Below are positions 18,032 to 27,106 of a DNA stretch of 64,000 bases, one piece after another. This DNA is from Labilibaculum sp. (GTDB lineage Bacteria > Bacteroidota > Bacteroidia > Bacteroidales > Marinifilaceae), in assembly GCF_963664555.1 (NCBI RefSeq), contig NZ_OY761461.1:2480001-2544000 (forward strand), written 5' to 3'. Within the stretch, counting starts at the first letter, position 1. Each line of letters opens with the position of its first letter. Both the position numbers and the translations under genes were made by a program. Below the pieces are notes generated by a model. That model did not search any database. It was given only the letters and a program-made list of their open reading frames with translations, and was not told where the DNA came from.

Positions 18032-20581
18032 ATGAGATCAGAGAAATTTCAAAATGAAGTTGATTTAAAGTACAAATTGTACAACAGTATATTTTTGACA
18101 TTGCCATTGGATGGTATTCATAAAACGGGAATATTAATTCCCATTTTAAAAGAAGAATGCTCGAAGGGATTGGAGACAGGAAAATCACCGGTTGAAATAT
18201 TCGAGGATTTTTTTGAGAAGCAAACCTCCTTTAAAACAGAGGAGGAAGAATTTGATTTCATGTTTCGGGTAATTCATTACATCGAAAGACAGGTGGTTTT
18301 GCTGGATGCCGTGGAGGATGCAGTCTTTGGCAAAATGAATGATTTAGATGGTGCCGGCAGTTTGAAAGCATTAAAGTCGAAGATCAAACAAACCGGTAAA
18401 TGGGAGGATTTTAAAAATGATTTAGAGCATTTTGCTGTGCGGGTTGTGTTAACTGCTCATCCTACGCAATTTTATCCCAGCACTGTTCTTGCCATTATTA
18501 ATGATTTGATAAAAGCCATTCAAAAAAGCGATTTACTTCAAATTAAGTTATTGCTTACCCAGTTGGGGAAAACACCGTTTTTTAAGAAGGAACGTCCTAC
18601 GCCATATGATGAGGCAAAAAGTTTGAGCTGGTATCTTGAGAATATATTTTATCAGTCGGCTTCCGATTTGTATTCAGAATTGTTAAAAAGCGAAGACTTT
18701 TCTAATGAAAAGGTTGGTTCTGTAATCTCATTTGGTTTTTGGCCGGGAGGCGACCGTGATGGAAATCCTTATGTAAATACTGAAACAACACTGAAAGTTG
18801 CAGAAAGACTTCGGTATATTTTGTTTTTGAATTATTACAAAGATTTGAGACTTTTGCGCAGGCGCTTAAGCTTTAAGGGGGTGCATGAGTTAATTGTGAA
18901 TTTGGAAGAAAGGGTTCTTACTGCTTTGAATGATAGTGATAAAAGTGCAGGAATCACTCTTGCTGAGATTACTGATTGTTTGAATAAAATTGAGAGAATA
19001 TTAGTGGAGCAACACGATGGTTTCTTTCTCGATTTATTGAGGAAGTTTCAGAATAAAGTGAAACTGTTTGGTTCTCATTTTGCTAATATTGACATCCGGC
19101 AGGATAGTCGGATTATTGGTAAAGCTTTTGATGTTTTGTGTAAATCTTCTACCTTTTTAACGAATCAAATTGGCGATGTTTCTCTTGAAAGTTTATTTGA
19201 AGTAAAAGGATCGGTTAGCTATTTTAAAACAGAAGATGAGGTGAGCAGAGACACGATAAGTGTTTTTTCCACAATGAAAGAGATTCAGGAAAGAAATGGA
19301 GAATTGGCTTGTAATCGGTTTATCATCAGTAATTGCCAAACTTCGGTTGATGTGGCCCGGGTTTATGCTATGGCTAAGCTTTGTGCCTGGGAAGGTACTT
19401 TACCATTAGACATTGTACCACTATTCGAAACGATTGATGATTTGGAGAAAGCGGATGAAACAATGAGGAAATTGTTTGAAAATAAGGTGTACTATCAGCA
19501 TTTAGTTTCGAGAGGAAAGAAGCAAACCATTATGCTTGGTTTTTCTGACGGGACCAAAGATGGTGGTTATTTTTCAGCAAATTGGAGTATTTATAAAGCA
19601 AAAGAAAACATTACACGATTGGCACGTGAAAAGGGAATTGTAGTTGTCTTTTTTGATGGGCGTGGGGGACCTCCGGCACGGGGAGGAGGGAACACACACA
19701 AATTTTATTCTTCTCTGGGAAATAATATCGAAAACCAGGAAATACAGGTAACCATTCAGGGTCAGACGATTAGTTCGAAGTTTGGAACCAAGGCATCGGC
19801 TAAATATTATCAGGAATTACTGATTACCGCCGGATTGGGAAACCGTTTGTTCGAGGATCAAAGCAAACAATTTTGTACAGAGGACAGAGAAATAATGGAG
19901 GCTCTCTCACAATACAGTTTGGAAGAGTATCAGCGATTTAAATCATCGGATAAGTTTGTGCCTTATTTAGAGAAAATGAGTGCCTTGAAATACTATGGAG
20001 AGGCAAAAATTGGAAGTCGCCCCAGCAAACGAAATGCATCATCCGAATTAAACTTTGAAGATTTACGGGCAATTCCTTTTGTAGGAGCCTGGAGTCAGAT
20101 GAAGCAAAATGTACCTGGTTTTTTTGGTGTTGGAGCATCTATAAAAAGATTGAAAGAAGAAGGACGAATGGAAGGGTGTAAGAGTTTGTATACTAATTCT
20201 CTGTTTTTTAGAACTTTGGTTGAAAATAGCATGCAGTCAATAAGTAAATCTTATTTTTCATTGACTCAATACATGAAAAAAGATAAAGAATTTGGTGAAT
20301 TTTGGAATTGGATTTATAAAGAATATCAATTGAGCATTGATATGTTGTTGGAAGTATCCGGACAAGAAGAGATTATGGAATTATCATTGGAATTAAAGGA
20401 TTCTATTCATTTACGGGAAGAGATTGTATTGCCTTTGATATGTATTCAGCAATTTGCTCTGATGAAAATCCGGGAGATGGATTTATCTGGGAATATTGAT
20501 CAAAATAAATATAACATACTGCAAAACTTGGTTATTCGATCACTTTATGGTAATATTAATGCCAGTAGAAATTCAGCATAA
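18032..20581 (+). CDS. ppc: Phosphoenolpyruvate carboxylase
   Basis: The enzyme carboxylates PEP to oxaloacetate with bicarbonate, replenishing the TCA cycle. The 849-residue protein carries the family signatures VVLTAHPTQFYP with catalytic His143, FWPGGDRDGNPYV, GFSDGTKDGGYFSANW and FDGRGGPPARGGGNTH (the usual FHGRGG loop with Asp for His). It is slightly shorter than E. coli Ppc (883). The start is preceded by GGGGGAGAAAT, one of the few purine-rich leaders in the window. It is divergent from glgB across a 271-bp gap. The next gene is probably a separate unit. Confidence 0.95.
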   Translation: MRSEKFQNEVDLKYKLYNSIFLTLPLDGIHKTGILIPILKEECSKGLETGKSPVEIFEDFFEKQTSFKTEEEEFDFMFRVIHYIERQVVLLDAVEDAVFGKMNDLDGAGSLKALKSKIKQTGKWEDFKNDLEHFAVRVVLTAHPTQFYPSTVLAIINDLIKAIQKSDLLQIKLLLTQLGKTPFFKKERPTPYDEAKSLSWYLENIFYQSASDLYSELLKSEDFSNEKVGSVISFGFWPGGDRDGNPYVNTETTLKVAERLRYILFLNYYKDLRLLRRRLSFKGVHELIVNLEERVLTALNDSDKSAGITLAEITDCLNKIERILVEQHDGFFLDLLRKFQNKVKLFGSHFANIDIRQDSRIIGKAFDVLCKSSTFLTNQIGDVSLESLFEVKGSVSYFKTEDEVSRDTISVFSTMKEIQERNGELACNRFIISNCQTSVDVARVYAMAKLCAWEGTLPLDIVPLFETIDDLEKADETMRKLFENKVYYQHLVSRGKKQTIMLGFSDGTKDGGYFSANWSIYKAKENITRLAREKGIVVVFFDGRGGPPARGGGNTHKFYSSLGNNIENQEIQVTIQGQTISSKFGTKASAKYYQELLITAGLGNRLFEDQSKQFCTEDREIMEALSQYSLEEYQRFKSSDKFVPYLEKMSALKYYGEAKIGSRPSKRNASSELNFEDLRAIPFVGAWSQMKQNVPGFFGVGASIKRLKEEGRMEGCKSLYTNSLFFRTLVENSMQSISKSYFSLTQYMKKDKEFGEFWNWIYKEYQLSIDMLLEVSGQEEIMELSLELKDSIHLREEIVLPLICIQQFALMKIREMDLSGNIDQNKYNILQNLVIRSLYGNINASRNSA

Positions 20582-20677
20582 ATAAGTTTAAGAAATATTA
20601 CTCAATACTAACAATTTTCTAAGTAGAATATCGTTTTCTTTGTAATTGAGAAACGAATTAAAACAAAAAGAATCCCA

Positions 20678-21382
20678 ATGAAGTTGTACAAAACATTATT
20701 TTCAACCGTCCTTTTCATCTTGTTTTCATTTGCAATATTTGCACAGACAACAGAAACTGCTGCCGAGGTAAAAACAGAAGTGAAGAAACAAGAAACAGCT
20801 AAGCAGGAGCTTACTGCTCCGAAAGTTGAGAAACCTGTCGTAAGAAAGCCTGTAAAAGCTTATCTTGATGAAGGAACCATTAAAGAGCAGTTTGATTATA
20901 TGATGACAAAATCCAATCGGTATGAAGATTATAAAGTTGTTAAAATCAGCTCTTTAGAGAAGTTTCAATTGAATGTTACTGATTCGTTGAACTTTGTGAA
21001 AAAGAATTTGTTGGATACAAAATCTTTACTTGAAAATCAAAATGATGAAATTACTTCCCTAAAAAAAGAATTGCAAACAGTAAAAAATCAATTGGAAGAA
21101 ACGATTAATTCAAAAGATAGTATGAACCTAATGGGAATGCAGCTTTCAAAATCAAGTTACAGCACCATTATGTGGGTTTTAATATTAGGATCGCTTGGGA
21201 TTGCCGGATTGTGCTTCTTCTTATTTAAAAGAAGTAATATTGTAACAGTTGAAACCAAAGAAACATTGGAGGAGGTGCGTGAGGAATTCGATACTCATCG
21301 TAAAAATGCACTTGTGCGTGAGCAAAAATTGGCAAGAAAACTTCAGGATGAGGTGATAAAAAATAAGAATTTAGGTTTGTAA
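20678..21382 (+). CDS. Exported coiled-coil protein with one membrane anchor
   Basis: The 234-residue protein has a Sec signal peptide ending near FAQ (residue 23), a Lys/Glu/Thr/Pro-rich stretch (residues 25-62) and a conserved-looking core EGTIKEQFDYMMTKSNRYEDYKVVK. A coiled coil follows (about 104-148), then a single membrane helix (163-184) and a charged C-terminal helix. The topology suggests a periplasmic sensor or scaffold tethered to the inner membrane. From memory, relatives in Flavobacteriia are sometimes labelled tRNA (guanine-N1)-methyltransferase, but nothing here looks like an enzyme. A bidirectional terminator follows. Confidence 0.75.
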   Translation: MKLYKTLFSTVLFILFSFAIFAQTTETAAEVKTEVKKQETAKQELTAPKVEKPVVRKPVKAYLDEGTIKEQFDYMMTKSNRYEDYKVVKISSLEKFQLNVTDSLNFVKKNLLDTKSLLENQNDEITSLKKELQTVKNQLEETINSKDSMNLMGMQLSKSSYSTIMWVLILGSLGIAGLCFFLFKRSNIVTVETKETLEEVREEFDTHRKNALVREQKLARKLQDEVIKNKNLGL

Positions 21383-21402
21383 TAATCTAATTTTATAGCA
21401 GT

Positions 21403-21440
21403 AAAAAGAGGATCGTCTGAATAGTCGATCCTCTTTTTTA
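21403..21440. terminator. Bidirectional rho-independent terminator
   Basis: A 13-bp stem AAAAAGAGGATCG/CGATCCTCTTTTT (21403-21415 and 21426-21438) lies between convergent genes and has U-tracts in both directions. Confidence 0.85.
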
Positions 21441-21469
21441 TAAGCCAGATAAATATAATAGTAAGTGTT

Positions 21470-21685
21470 TTAAATTGGTTTTTTATTGAAAAAACTTTTT
21501 AAAAAGAACATCACACCAACAAAAGATAAAATCACAAGAGACAGCCCAAATTTACAATAGAACCCACAGTAAAATTCATCCTGAGCTCCCAATTCAAAAG
21601 CTGACCATCCAAAGGCAATAAGTATTACATAGTCAATAAATATTATTGAGCTAAGGAGTAATAATATAAGGATCGCTTTTTTCAT
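21470..21685 (-). CDS. Small two-helix membrane protein, function unknown
   Basis: This 71-residue protein has a hydrophobic N-terminal helix (residues 4-26), a short acidic loop with two cysteines (DEFYCGFYCKFG) and a second helix (about 47-64) ending in lysines. No family was recognised. It is convergent with the gene at 20678 and divergent from the Crp/Fnr gene. Confidence 0.55.
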   Translation of the reverse strand: MKKAILILLLLSSIIFIDYVILIAFGWSAFELGAQDEFYCGFYCKFGLSLVILSFVGVMFFLKSFFNKKPI

Positions 21686-21758
21686 GATTCCTTCGCTTAT
21701 TGTAAAGTTACAACCTAAGTTATGGATGTAATAATTACTTATTGTGAATGTTTTATCA

Positions 21759-21766
21759 TATCTTTG
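21759..21766 (+). promoter_or_regulatory. Candidate -7 element (TATCTTTG) of the Crp/Fnr gene
   Basis: TATCTTTG matches TAnnTTTG exactly and ends 20 bp before the ATG at 21786. This supports that start over an in-frame ATG at 21744, which would lie upstream of the promoter. The TTG at 21742-21744 is only 14 bp away, which is too close for the usual spacing. Confidence 0.45.
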
Positions 21767-21785
21767 TGATATATATTACATCATT

Positions 21786-22490
21786 ATGTTACTACAACCT
21801 AACACTTCTGTTTTTTCGAATTGCGAAACTTGTATAGACAAATCTTGTGCTGTTCAAATGCTGTCTAACGATGACTTGTCTTTGTTAAGTGATAACTATC
21901 ATGAAGCTTCATTTGAAAAGGGAGAAATCATATTGTCGGAGGGTTCTTTAGCGGATCATGTTGTATACTTAAGAAGTGGTCTTGTGAAAGAATATGGGAA
22001 AGGTGATCAGCATCAGGAATATATTCTGCAGCTTATTAAGCCTCATTCTTATTTGGGCTTACATTCTATCTTTAGCAACAGCATAACTCACTATTCTTAC
22101 ATGGCTTTAACCAATGTAACCGTTTGTTATATCAAGCTTTCTGTTTTTTCTTCGTTTATTAAAGAAAATGGAAGGTTTGGTTATGAGATATTGTCTTCGG
22201 TATGTAACGATAGTGTGAGGAATTACCATCGTTTTATTGATCAGCATCAAAAAAAGATTTTTGGCAAAGTTGCCGATGCTCTTTTGTATTTCTCAATTGT
22301 GATTTTTAATTCCCCTAATTTTGTTTTACCTCTTAGTCGTAAAGAAATTGCTTACATGATTGGCACCAGTCGAGAGAGTGTGTCGAAGCAGATTTGCGGT
22401 TTTGAATCTGACAAGATCATAAAGGTAAATGGTCGTTGTATTTCAATACTGGATATGGATAAATTAAAGCAGATTAGCCGTGTAGGGTAA
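21786..22490 (+). CDS. Crp/Fnr-family transcriptional regulator
   Basis: The start is placed at MLLQPNTSVF (234 residues). An N-terminal cysteine group, NCETCIDKSC, resembles the Fe-S-ligand region of FNR-type oxygen sensors. A cyclic-nucleotide-binding-like beta-roll follows (about 35-140; GEIILSEGSLADHVVYLRSG), then a winged HTH with the recognition region LSRKEIAYMIGTSRESVSKQ (about 180-200). It likely senses oxygen or redox state, or binds a small effector. The genes downstream (MsrQ-like protein, molybdate importer) would suit anaerobic or redox control, which is inference from position. Confidence 0.85.
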   Translation: MLLQPNTSVFSNCETCIDKSCAVQMLSNDDLSLLSDNYHEASFEKGEIILSEGSLADHVVYLRSGLVKEYGKGDQHQEYILQLIKPHSYLGLHSIFSNSITHYSYMALTNVTVCYIKLSVFSSFIKENGRFGYEILSSVCNDSVRNYHRFIDQHQKKIFGKVADALLYFSIVIFNSPNFVLPLSRKEIAYMIGTSRESVSKQICGFESDKIIKVNGRCISILDMDKLKQISRVG

Positions 22491-22648
22491 TTTGTTCCTT
22501 TTTTAATACCTATATGTAGGTATTTATCATCTCTTATTTTTTCCCCATCTTTAATTATTGAAAAGAGCACCAGCTTTCTGTTTTGGGCTTTTTTTGTTTT
22601 TATATTGCCTCTGAAAAAAGAGGCTGCGTTACTAATTTTGAATTTTAT

Positions 22649-23314
22649 ATGAATTGGCTAAAGAAAAACAGGGGATGGATTTTAGTTTGCATCATTGCGT
22701 TTGTGCCTTTGTTGAGCTTGTACGAATTGGCAAATTTTAATTTTGAGGATAACAGTTATGATTTTCTCATTTTTGATGATTACGAACTATCTCCCAAATT
22801 AGCTGAAAAAATGGATGTTGATGCAATACCAGGAATTAAATATGCCATTCATATAACAGGAGAATGGGCCATTCGTTTTCTAATTGCCATTTTAATGTGT
22901 ACTCCTGTACGTATTCTTTTTGGGTGGACAAGTAATTTGCGAACTCGTCAGGCCATCGGCATATCAACAGGTGTTTATGTTCTTTTACATTTTACTTTTT
23001 TTATAAAGTACGAGGGATTCTTGGCCATTTTTAGTGAAGTAAAACTTGTGCCTGGATTCTTGGCTGGAATTATTGTTTTTGCATTAATGATTACATCCAA
23101 TAAAAGATCAATGAGATTCCTGAAAAAGACTTGGAAAAAACTTCATAAATTGGCTTATGTAGCTGCTGGTTTGGTCGTTTTGCATGTAATTTTGCTTAAA
23201 GAAGACTGGCTTGTTTATTTTTGTTTATTGGGGTTGGGTTTTATAATTAGGTACAAACCAATACGTTCTCGTTTGGAGCAGTTACGGGCTAAAGATGCCA
23301 AAACTTTTGTTTAG
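22649..23314 (+). CDS. MsrQ-like ferric-reductase-type haem membrane protein
   Basis: This 221-residue integral membrane protein starts at MNWLKKNRGW; the in-frame stretch upstream to 22583 is poor. It has about six hydrophobic segments and the ferric-reductase-like core: TGEWAIRFLIAIL...TPVR, with likely haem-ligand histidines in AIHITGEW, VLLHFTFF, KKLHKLAY and VVLHVILL. MsrQ passes electrons from the quinone pool to the molybdoenzyme MsrP, which repairs periplasmic methionine sulfoxide. No msrP gene is adjacent, but the molybdate importer is the next unit. A stand-alone electron-transfer role is equally possible. Confidence 0.75.
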   Translation: MNWLKKNRGWILVCIIAFVPLLSLYELANFNFEDNSYDFLIFDDYELSPKLAEKMDVDAIPGIKYAIHITGEWAIRFLIAILMCTPVRILFGWTSNLRTRQAIGISTGVYVLLHFTFFIKYEGFLAIFSEVKLVPGFLAGIIVFALMITSNKRSMRFLKKTWKKLHKLAYVAAGLVVLHVILLKEDWLVYFCLLGLGFIIRYKPIRSRLEQLRAKDAKTFV

Positions 23315-23542
23315 ATTTGTTATCAAACTAATTTTGTCGGTATTTTAATAGTAATATTTCCGTTTCATTTTATCTTGTTTCAAGTTAATTTTACAGCTTG
23401 TTGTCAAAAAAATTTAAGGTCAGGATATAACAACTGGTGTGTTGTGTTTTCTTTTAAAGTGATCTTCCAATTCTTGAAAGCCTTAATCTTAGGAAAAATT
23501 GCTATTTTCAGGTCTTCAAAACCCAACTAAATTTATTTCCCT

Positions 23543-24322
23543 ATGAAATTATTGTTGAAAGCGAAGATAAAATATCTCTTTTTGCTCCTATTTGTTTTTT
23601 TACTGTCATGCTCACCTCATAATAAATCCACCAATTCAATTAGTGTTTTTGCAGCAACAAGTGTTACCGATGTGATGAATGAAATTGCCCAAGAGTTTAA
23701 GAAGGAGACAGGAATAAATGTTCGTTTGAATTTTGCATCATCGGGTATATTGGCCAGACAAATTGAAAGTGGTGCCGAGTTCGATTATTATGTTTCTGCA
23801 AGCAAGGACTGGATGGATTATTTGGATTCTTTACAATTGGTTGATCGAAATTCGATTACGAGCCTGGTTGAAAATAGAATGGTAGCTATTGTACCCATTG
23901 AGAATACGGATTTGTATCTGGATTCTGTTTCGATAGTTGATTTCCCCGATTTATTCAAAGGTCGAATTTCCATTGGCGATCCTGCTCATGTGCCTGCAGG
24001 TAAATATGCTATGCAAATCATGATCAATAATTCGTGGGAAAATAAACTTGCAAAACGAATATTGCCTGCTAAAGATGTCAGAGACGCACTTTTTATGGTT
24101 GAGATGGGTGAGGTGGAAATGGGAATGGTGTATTTATCAGATGCACAGAAATCTAAAAAAGTAAAAATGGTTTATGAGTTTGCAGTGAAAGACTGTGATC
24201 CGATGTTGTATTATGGTTCAGGTAAGGTTAAATCAGATAAAAATCTAAAGGCATTTATTTCTTTTTTAAACGAGGATAAAGCCAAATCTATTTGGAAAAA
24301 AAATGGTTTTAAAATAGACTAA
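23543..24322 (+). CDS. modA: Molybdate ABC transporter, substrate-binding lipoprotein
   Basis: This 259-residue periplasmic binding protein has a lipoprotein signal with lipobox LLSC (Cys23). The ModA pattern is SISVFAATSVTDVMNEIA, then NVRLNFASSGILARQIESGAEFDYYVSAS, and GDPAHVPAGKYA in the second lobe. It captures molybdate or tungstate and hands it to ModB. Its stop is 2 bp before the modB start, with modC following, so this is a standard modABC operon. The 228 bp upstream show no convincing Moco-riboswitch-like structure. Confidence 0.92.
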   Translation: MKLLLKAKIKYLFLLLFVFLLSCSPHNKSTNSISVFAATSVTDVMNEIAQEFKKETGINVRLNFASSGILARQIESGAEFDYYVSASKDWMDYLDSLQLVDRNSITSLVENRMVAIVPIENTDLYLDSVSIVDFPDLFKGRISIGDPAHVPAGKYAMQIMINNSWENKLAKRILPAKDVRDALFMVEMGEVEMGMVYLSDAQKSKKVKMVYEFAVKDCDPMLYYGSGKVKSDKNLKAFISFLNEDKAKSIWKKNGFKID

Positions 24323-24324
24323 TT

Positions 24325-25020
24325 ATGGAGCATTGGTTTGTATTCTCGGAAACAGAAATGAGTGCAATAGGCCTTTCTTTTAAAGTGGCTTTATGGTGTG
24401 CTGTTTTGGTTTTACCCATTGCTATTTTGATGGGCTGGTGGTTGGCCCGAAAAACTTTTCGGGGAAAATCTTTAATTGAAGGATTTATCAATTTACCCCT
24501 GGTTTTACCGCCGGTTGCTACAGGTTTTATTCTGTTGCTTTTATTAGGTACAAAAGGACTGATTGGCCAATGGTTGAATGAATTGTTCGGAATCAGGATC
24601 GCCTTTACTTATTATGCTGCAGTAATTGCTTCTATGATTGTTTCTTTTCCATTGGCTGTGCGTGCCATTCGTCTTTCCATTGAAATGGTGGATCCAGGAT
24701 TTGAAGAAGCAGCGAAAACTTTGGGGGCAAGTACTTTTCAGAGTTTTGCAAGAGTGACTTTACCATTAGCTTTGCCTGGTATTATAAGTGGTTTTGTTCT
24801 TTCATTTGCAAGATCGTTAGGTGAATTTGGAGCCACCATTATATTCGCAGGAAATATTTCAGGCGAAACTCAAACCATTCCATTGGCTTTGTTCAATCAG
24901 ATTCAAATGCCAGGAATGGAAAGTTCGGCATTTAGATTGCTTATGGTTGCAGTGCTTTTTTCTTTTTTGGCCATGGCTTTTTCCGAATATTTAGTGAAGA
25001 AATTACACAAGAGAAATTAA
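24325..25020 (+). CDS. modB: Molybdate ABC transporter permease
   Basis: This 231-residue permease has about five membrane helices and the EAA loop EEAAKTLGASTFQSFARVTLPLALPGI (near residues 130-156), where ModC docks. It forms the inner-membrane channel of ModABC. It overlaps or abuts modA by 2 bp and is followed by modC after 52 bp. Confidence 0.93.
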   Translation: MEHWFVFSETEMSAIGLSFKVALWCAVLVLPIAILMGWWLARKTFRGKSLIEGFINLPLVLPPVATGFILLLLLGTKGLIGQWLNELFGIRIAFTYYAAVIASMIVSFPLAVRAIRLSIEMVDPGFEEAAKTLGASTFQSFARVTLPLALPGIISGFVLSFARSLGEFGATIIFAGNISGETQTIPLALFNQIQMPGMESSAFRLLMVAVLFSFLAMAFSEYLVKKLHKRN

Positions 25021-25072
25021 GCTTGATAAATTCTATTGTAAGAATTAGTTTTAATCGAAAAATCAGTTGTTT

Positions 25073-26167
25073 ATGCACGCTTTGTCAGCACATTTAAAAC
25101 GTAGTAAGGGTGATTTTTCTCTGGATATTGAAGTGGATTTTATTCAGGGAATTACTGGGATTTTTGGGCCGTCGGGAGCAGGTAAAACAACTTTAATGCA
25201 TTTGTTGGTTGGTTTGGAGCATCCAGATGAAGGGTTCATGAAAATAGAAGATACTACTATGGTAGATACTTTTAAAAATATTTGGGAACCGCCCCGAAAT
25301 CGCAAAGTTGGATATGTGTTTCAGGAAGGAAGATTGTTTCCGCACATGAATGTTCGGAAAAATTTACTTTTTGCAGCAAAATACATCCCGAAAGGGAAAC
25401 AAGTAATAGAATTTGCGGAGATGGTTAATTTGCTGGAACTAAATAATTTGCTTGAGAAACGGCCTAAACAGTTATCAGGAGGTGAGAAGCAACGAGTGGC
25501 CATTGGGCGCGCTTTACTTAGTTCTCCCAAGCTTTTACTGATGGATGAACCCTTTTCATCCTTGGATGTGAAGTTACGCCGGCAGATTATTCCTTACCTG
25601 ATTAAGATCAATCGAAAATTTAACATTCCAATGTTGGTGGTTAGTCACGATTTGCCTGATTTGTTGAGCTTAACACGGGAGTTGTTTTTGCTTAAAAATG
25701 GTCGCGTTGTGGGGCAGGGTAACTACCTTGATTTACTTGAGCAGGAAAATATGCTTGAACTAATGCGTGGTGCAGGTTTGATGAACGTTATACAATTTAA
25801 GGTTGAAGCTCACGGCAAGAAGAACGGATTGACCATTCTATCAAACAAATACGCAAGTGAAGAAATTAGTATTGAGAGGGAAATGGTTCTTGATTGTTGC
25901 CAAATTGGTGATGAAATAAATGTGTCGCTTCGTCCTGAGGATATTGCTTTAACATTGGCGAAAATTCCAAATATCTCTATTCGGAATCAGTTGCCGGGAA
26001 CGATAGTAAAGGTGATTCAAAAAGAGAACCGCAACTACTGTCTTGTTGATGTCGGCTTTAAATTATTGGTTTCGATAACTCATGCTTCCCTTTTAAAAAT
26101 GGAACTTTCCGAAGGGAAAAAAGTGTGGTGTTTATTTAAATCAATGGCCTTGCAAACAAATTTTTAG
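25073..26167 (+). CDS. modC: Molybdate ABC transporter ATP-binding protein
   Basis: The ATG at 25073 is preferred to the TTG two codons upstream. The 364-residue ATPase has Walker A GPSGAGKTT, the Q-loop region VFQEGRLFPHMNV, the signature LSGGEKQRVAIGRAL, Walker B LLLMDEPFSSLD and the switch His in VVSHD. A C-terminal TOBE/Mop-like domain (about 285-360; VSLRPEDIALTL...PGTIVKVI) is typical of ModC and senses molybdate. It energises molybdate import. Confidence 0.93.
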   Translation: MHALSAHLKRSKGDFSLDIEVDFIQGITGIFGPSGAGKTTLMHLLVGLEHPDEGFMKIEDTTMVDTFKNIWEPPRNRKVGYVFQEGRLFPHMNVRKNLLFAAKYIPKGKQVIEFAEMVNLLELNNLLEKRPKQLSGGEKQRVAIGRALLSSPKLLLMDEPFSSLDVKLRRQIIPYLIKINRKFNIPMLVVSHDLPDLLSLTRELFLLKNGRVVGQGNYLDLLEQENMLELMRGAGLMNVIQFKVEAHGKKNGLTILSNKYASEEISIEREMVLDCCQIGDEINVSLRPEDIALTLAKIPNISIRNQLPGTIVKVIQKENRNYCLVDVGFKLLVSITHASLLKMELSEGKKVWCLFKSMALQTNF

Positions 26168-26231
26168 AGTAATTTATGAATCGATCCTTTTTGAAGACAT
26201 CCGTAAAAATTTATTTTTAATTGCCTAATTC

Positions 26232-26471
26232 TCACTGGTACTTCCTGCAAAGCGGTCTTAACATTCCCTCTAATCCGTTTAGTTTTATTTCGTACATGGA
26301 TGCAAGCATTTCGCCTAATTTTCCAGGAGGAAAACCTTTTTGCCGGTACCAAACCAAATAAGGCTCGGGAATATCAATCAGATATCTTCCTTTGTATTTC
26401 CCATAGGGCATTCTCATTCGAATTAATTTAATTAACTCTTCATTCATAAAATCCCCATCTATATTTTCCAT
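26232..26471 (-). CDS. DUF3820 family protein
   Basis: The conserved core MPYGKYKGRYLIDIPEPYLVWYRQKGFPPGKLGEML is diagnostic of DUF3820, a small domain of about 65 residues with no established biochemical role. Three in-frame starts are possible. The ATG at 26471 gives 79 residues, and the ATG at 26447 (MNEELIKL) gives 71 and has GGGGA just upstream; the longer form is listed. It is convergent with modC and divergent from the GAF-domain gene. Confidence 0.75.
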   Translation of the reverse strand: MENIDGDFMNEELIKLIRMRMPYGKYKGRYLIDIPEPYLVWYRQKGFPPGKLGEMLASMYEIKLNGLEGMLRPLCRKYQ

Positions 26472-26547
26472 ATCGTTTTGTAAATTGTTCTGCACAAAGA
26501 TATTTTAGAATTTAATATTATTGGGAAATAAAGACTGAAATTTACTG

Positions 26548-26579
26548 TTGGCATTCTGTTTAATTTTTCCATAACTTTA
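26548..26579 (+). promoter_or_regulatory. Candidate promoter of the GAF-domain gene
   Basis: TTG (26548-26550), a 21-bp spacer and TAACTTTA (26572-26579) match the TTG-N17-23-TAnnTTTG pattern except for the final base. It ends 25 bp before the ATG at 26605. Confidence 0.45.
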
Positions 26580-26604
26580 CTTAAGGAGTAATAAATAGAT
26601 AGAG

Positions 26605-27099
26605 ATGAATGCAATAGAAAATCAACATGTAAATCTGAATATTTTGTCGAAATGGCAGGAGAAAATAGATCTACTGGAGGATTTGTTGAAAGTATCAGCA
26701 ATTCTGATTATGAAACTGCATCCTCATGAACTGGAAGTATTAGTTCGTTCCCGAAACGAGAATAACCCATATTTGATCGGAGATAGGGGAGAGCTAAATA
26801 TTGGTTCCTACTGTGATTCGGTTGTTGCGGGCAAAACTAAAGTTCAAATTAAAGATGCATCAATGGATGATTACTGGCAGGATAAATTAAAGTATAACAG
26901 CGGAATGTGCTGTTATCTTGGTTTGCCAATTTTCTATCCTAATGAGGAATTATTCGGAACACTTTGTGTGTTAAATAAGGAGCGCAGAGAATTTGATGAT
27001 CTGGATCAAAAATTAGTGGATCATTTCAAGAAAAGTATTGAATCAGATTTGATCATAGATGAGCAGAATGAAATTATCCGGAATGCATCAATTTATTAA
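26605..27099 (+). CDS. Single GAF-domain protein
   Basis: The 164-residue protein is one GAF domain preceded by a short helix (WQEKIDLLEDLLKVSAILIMKL). GAF features seen are SYCDSVV near residue 74, DYWQDK and the closing YLGLPIFYPNEELFGTLCVLN. GAF domains bind small ligands, haem or redox cofactors. With no effector domain attached, it likely regulates a partner or acts as a free-standing sensor like fRMsr-type proteins, though the full fRMsr cysteine set was not identified. It is convergent with mnmA, with 7 bp between stop codons. Confidence 0.8.
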   Translation: MNAIENQHVNLNILSKWQEKIDLLEDLLKVSAILIMKLHPHELEVLVRSRNENNPYLIGDRGELNIGSYCDSVVAGKTKVQIKDASMDDYWQDKLKYNSGMCCYLGLPIFYPNEELFGTLCVLNKERREFDDLDQKLVDHFKKSIESDLIIDEQNEIIRNASIY

Positions 27100-27106
27100 C
27101 CGGGAA

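Noticed and set aside
23315..23542. Molybdenum-cofactor riboswitch upstream of modA
   Set aside because: No stable multi-stem structure is apparent in this AT-rich spacer, and this RNA class is not expected before modABC in Bacteroidota.
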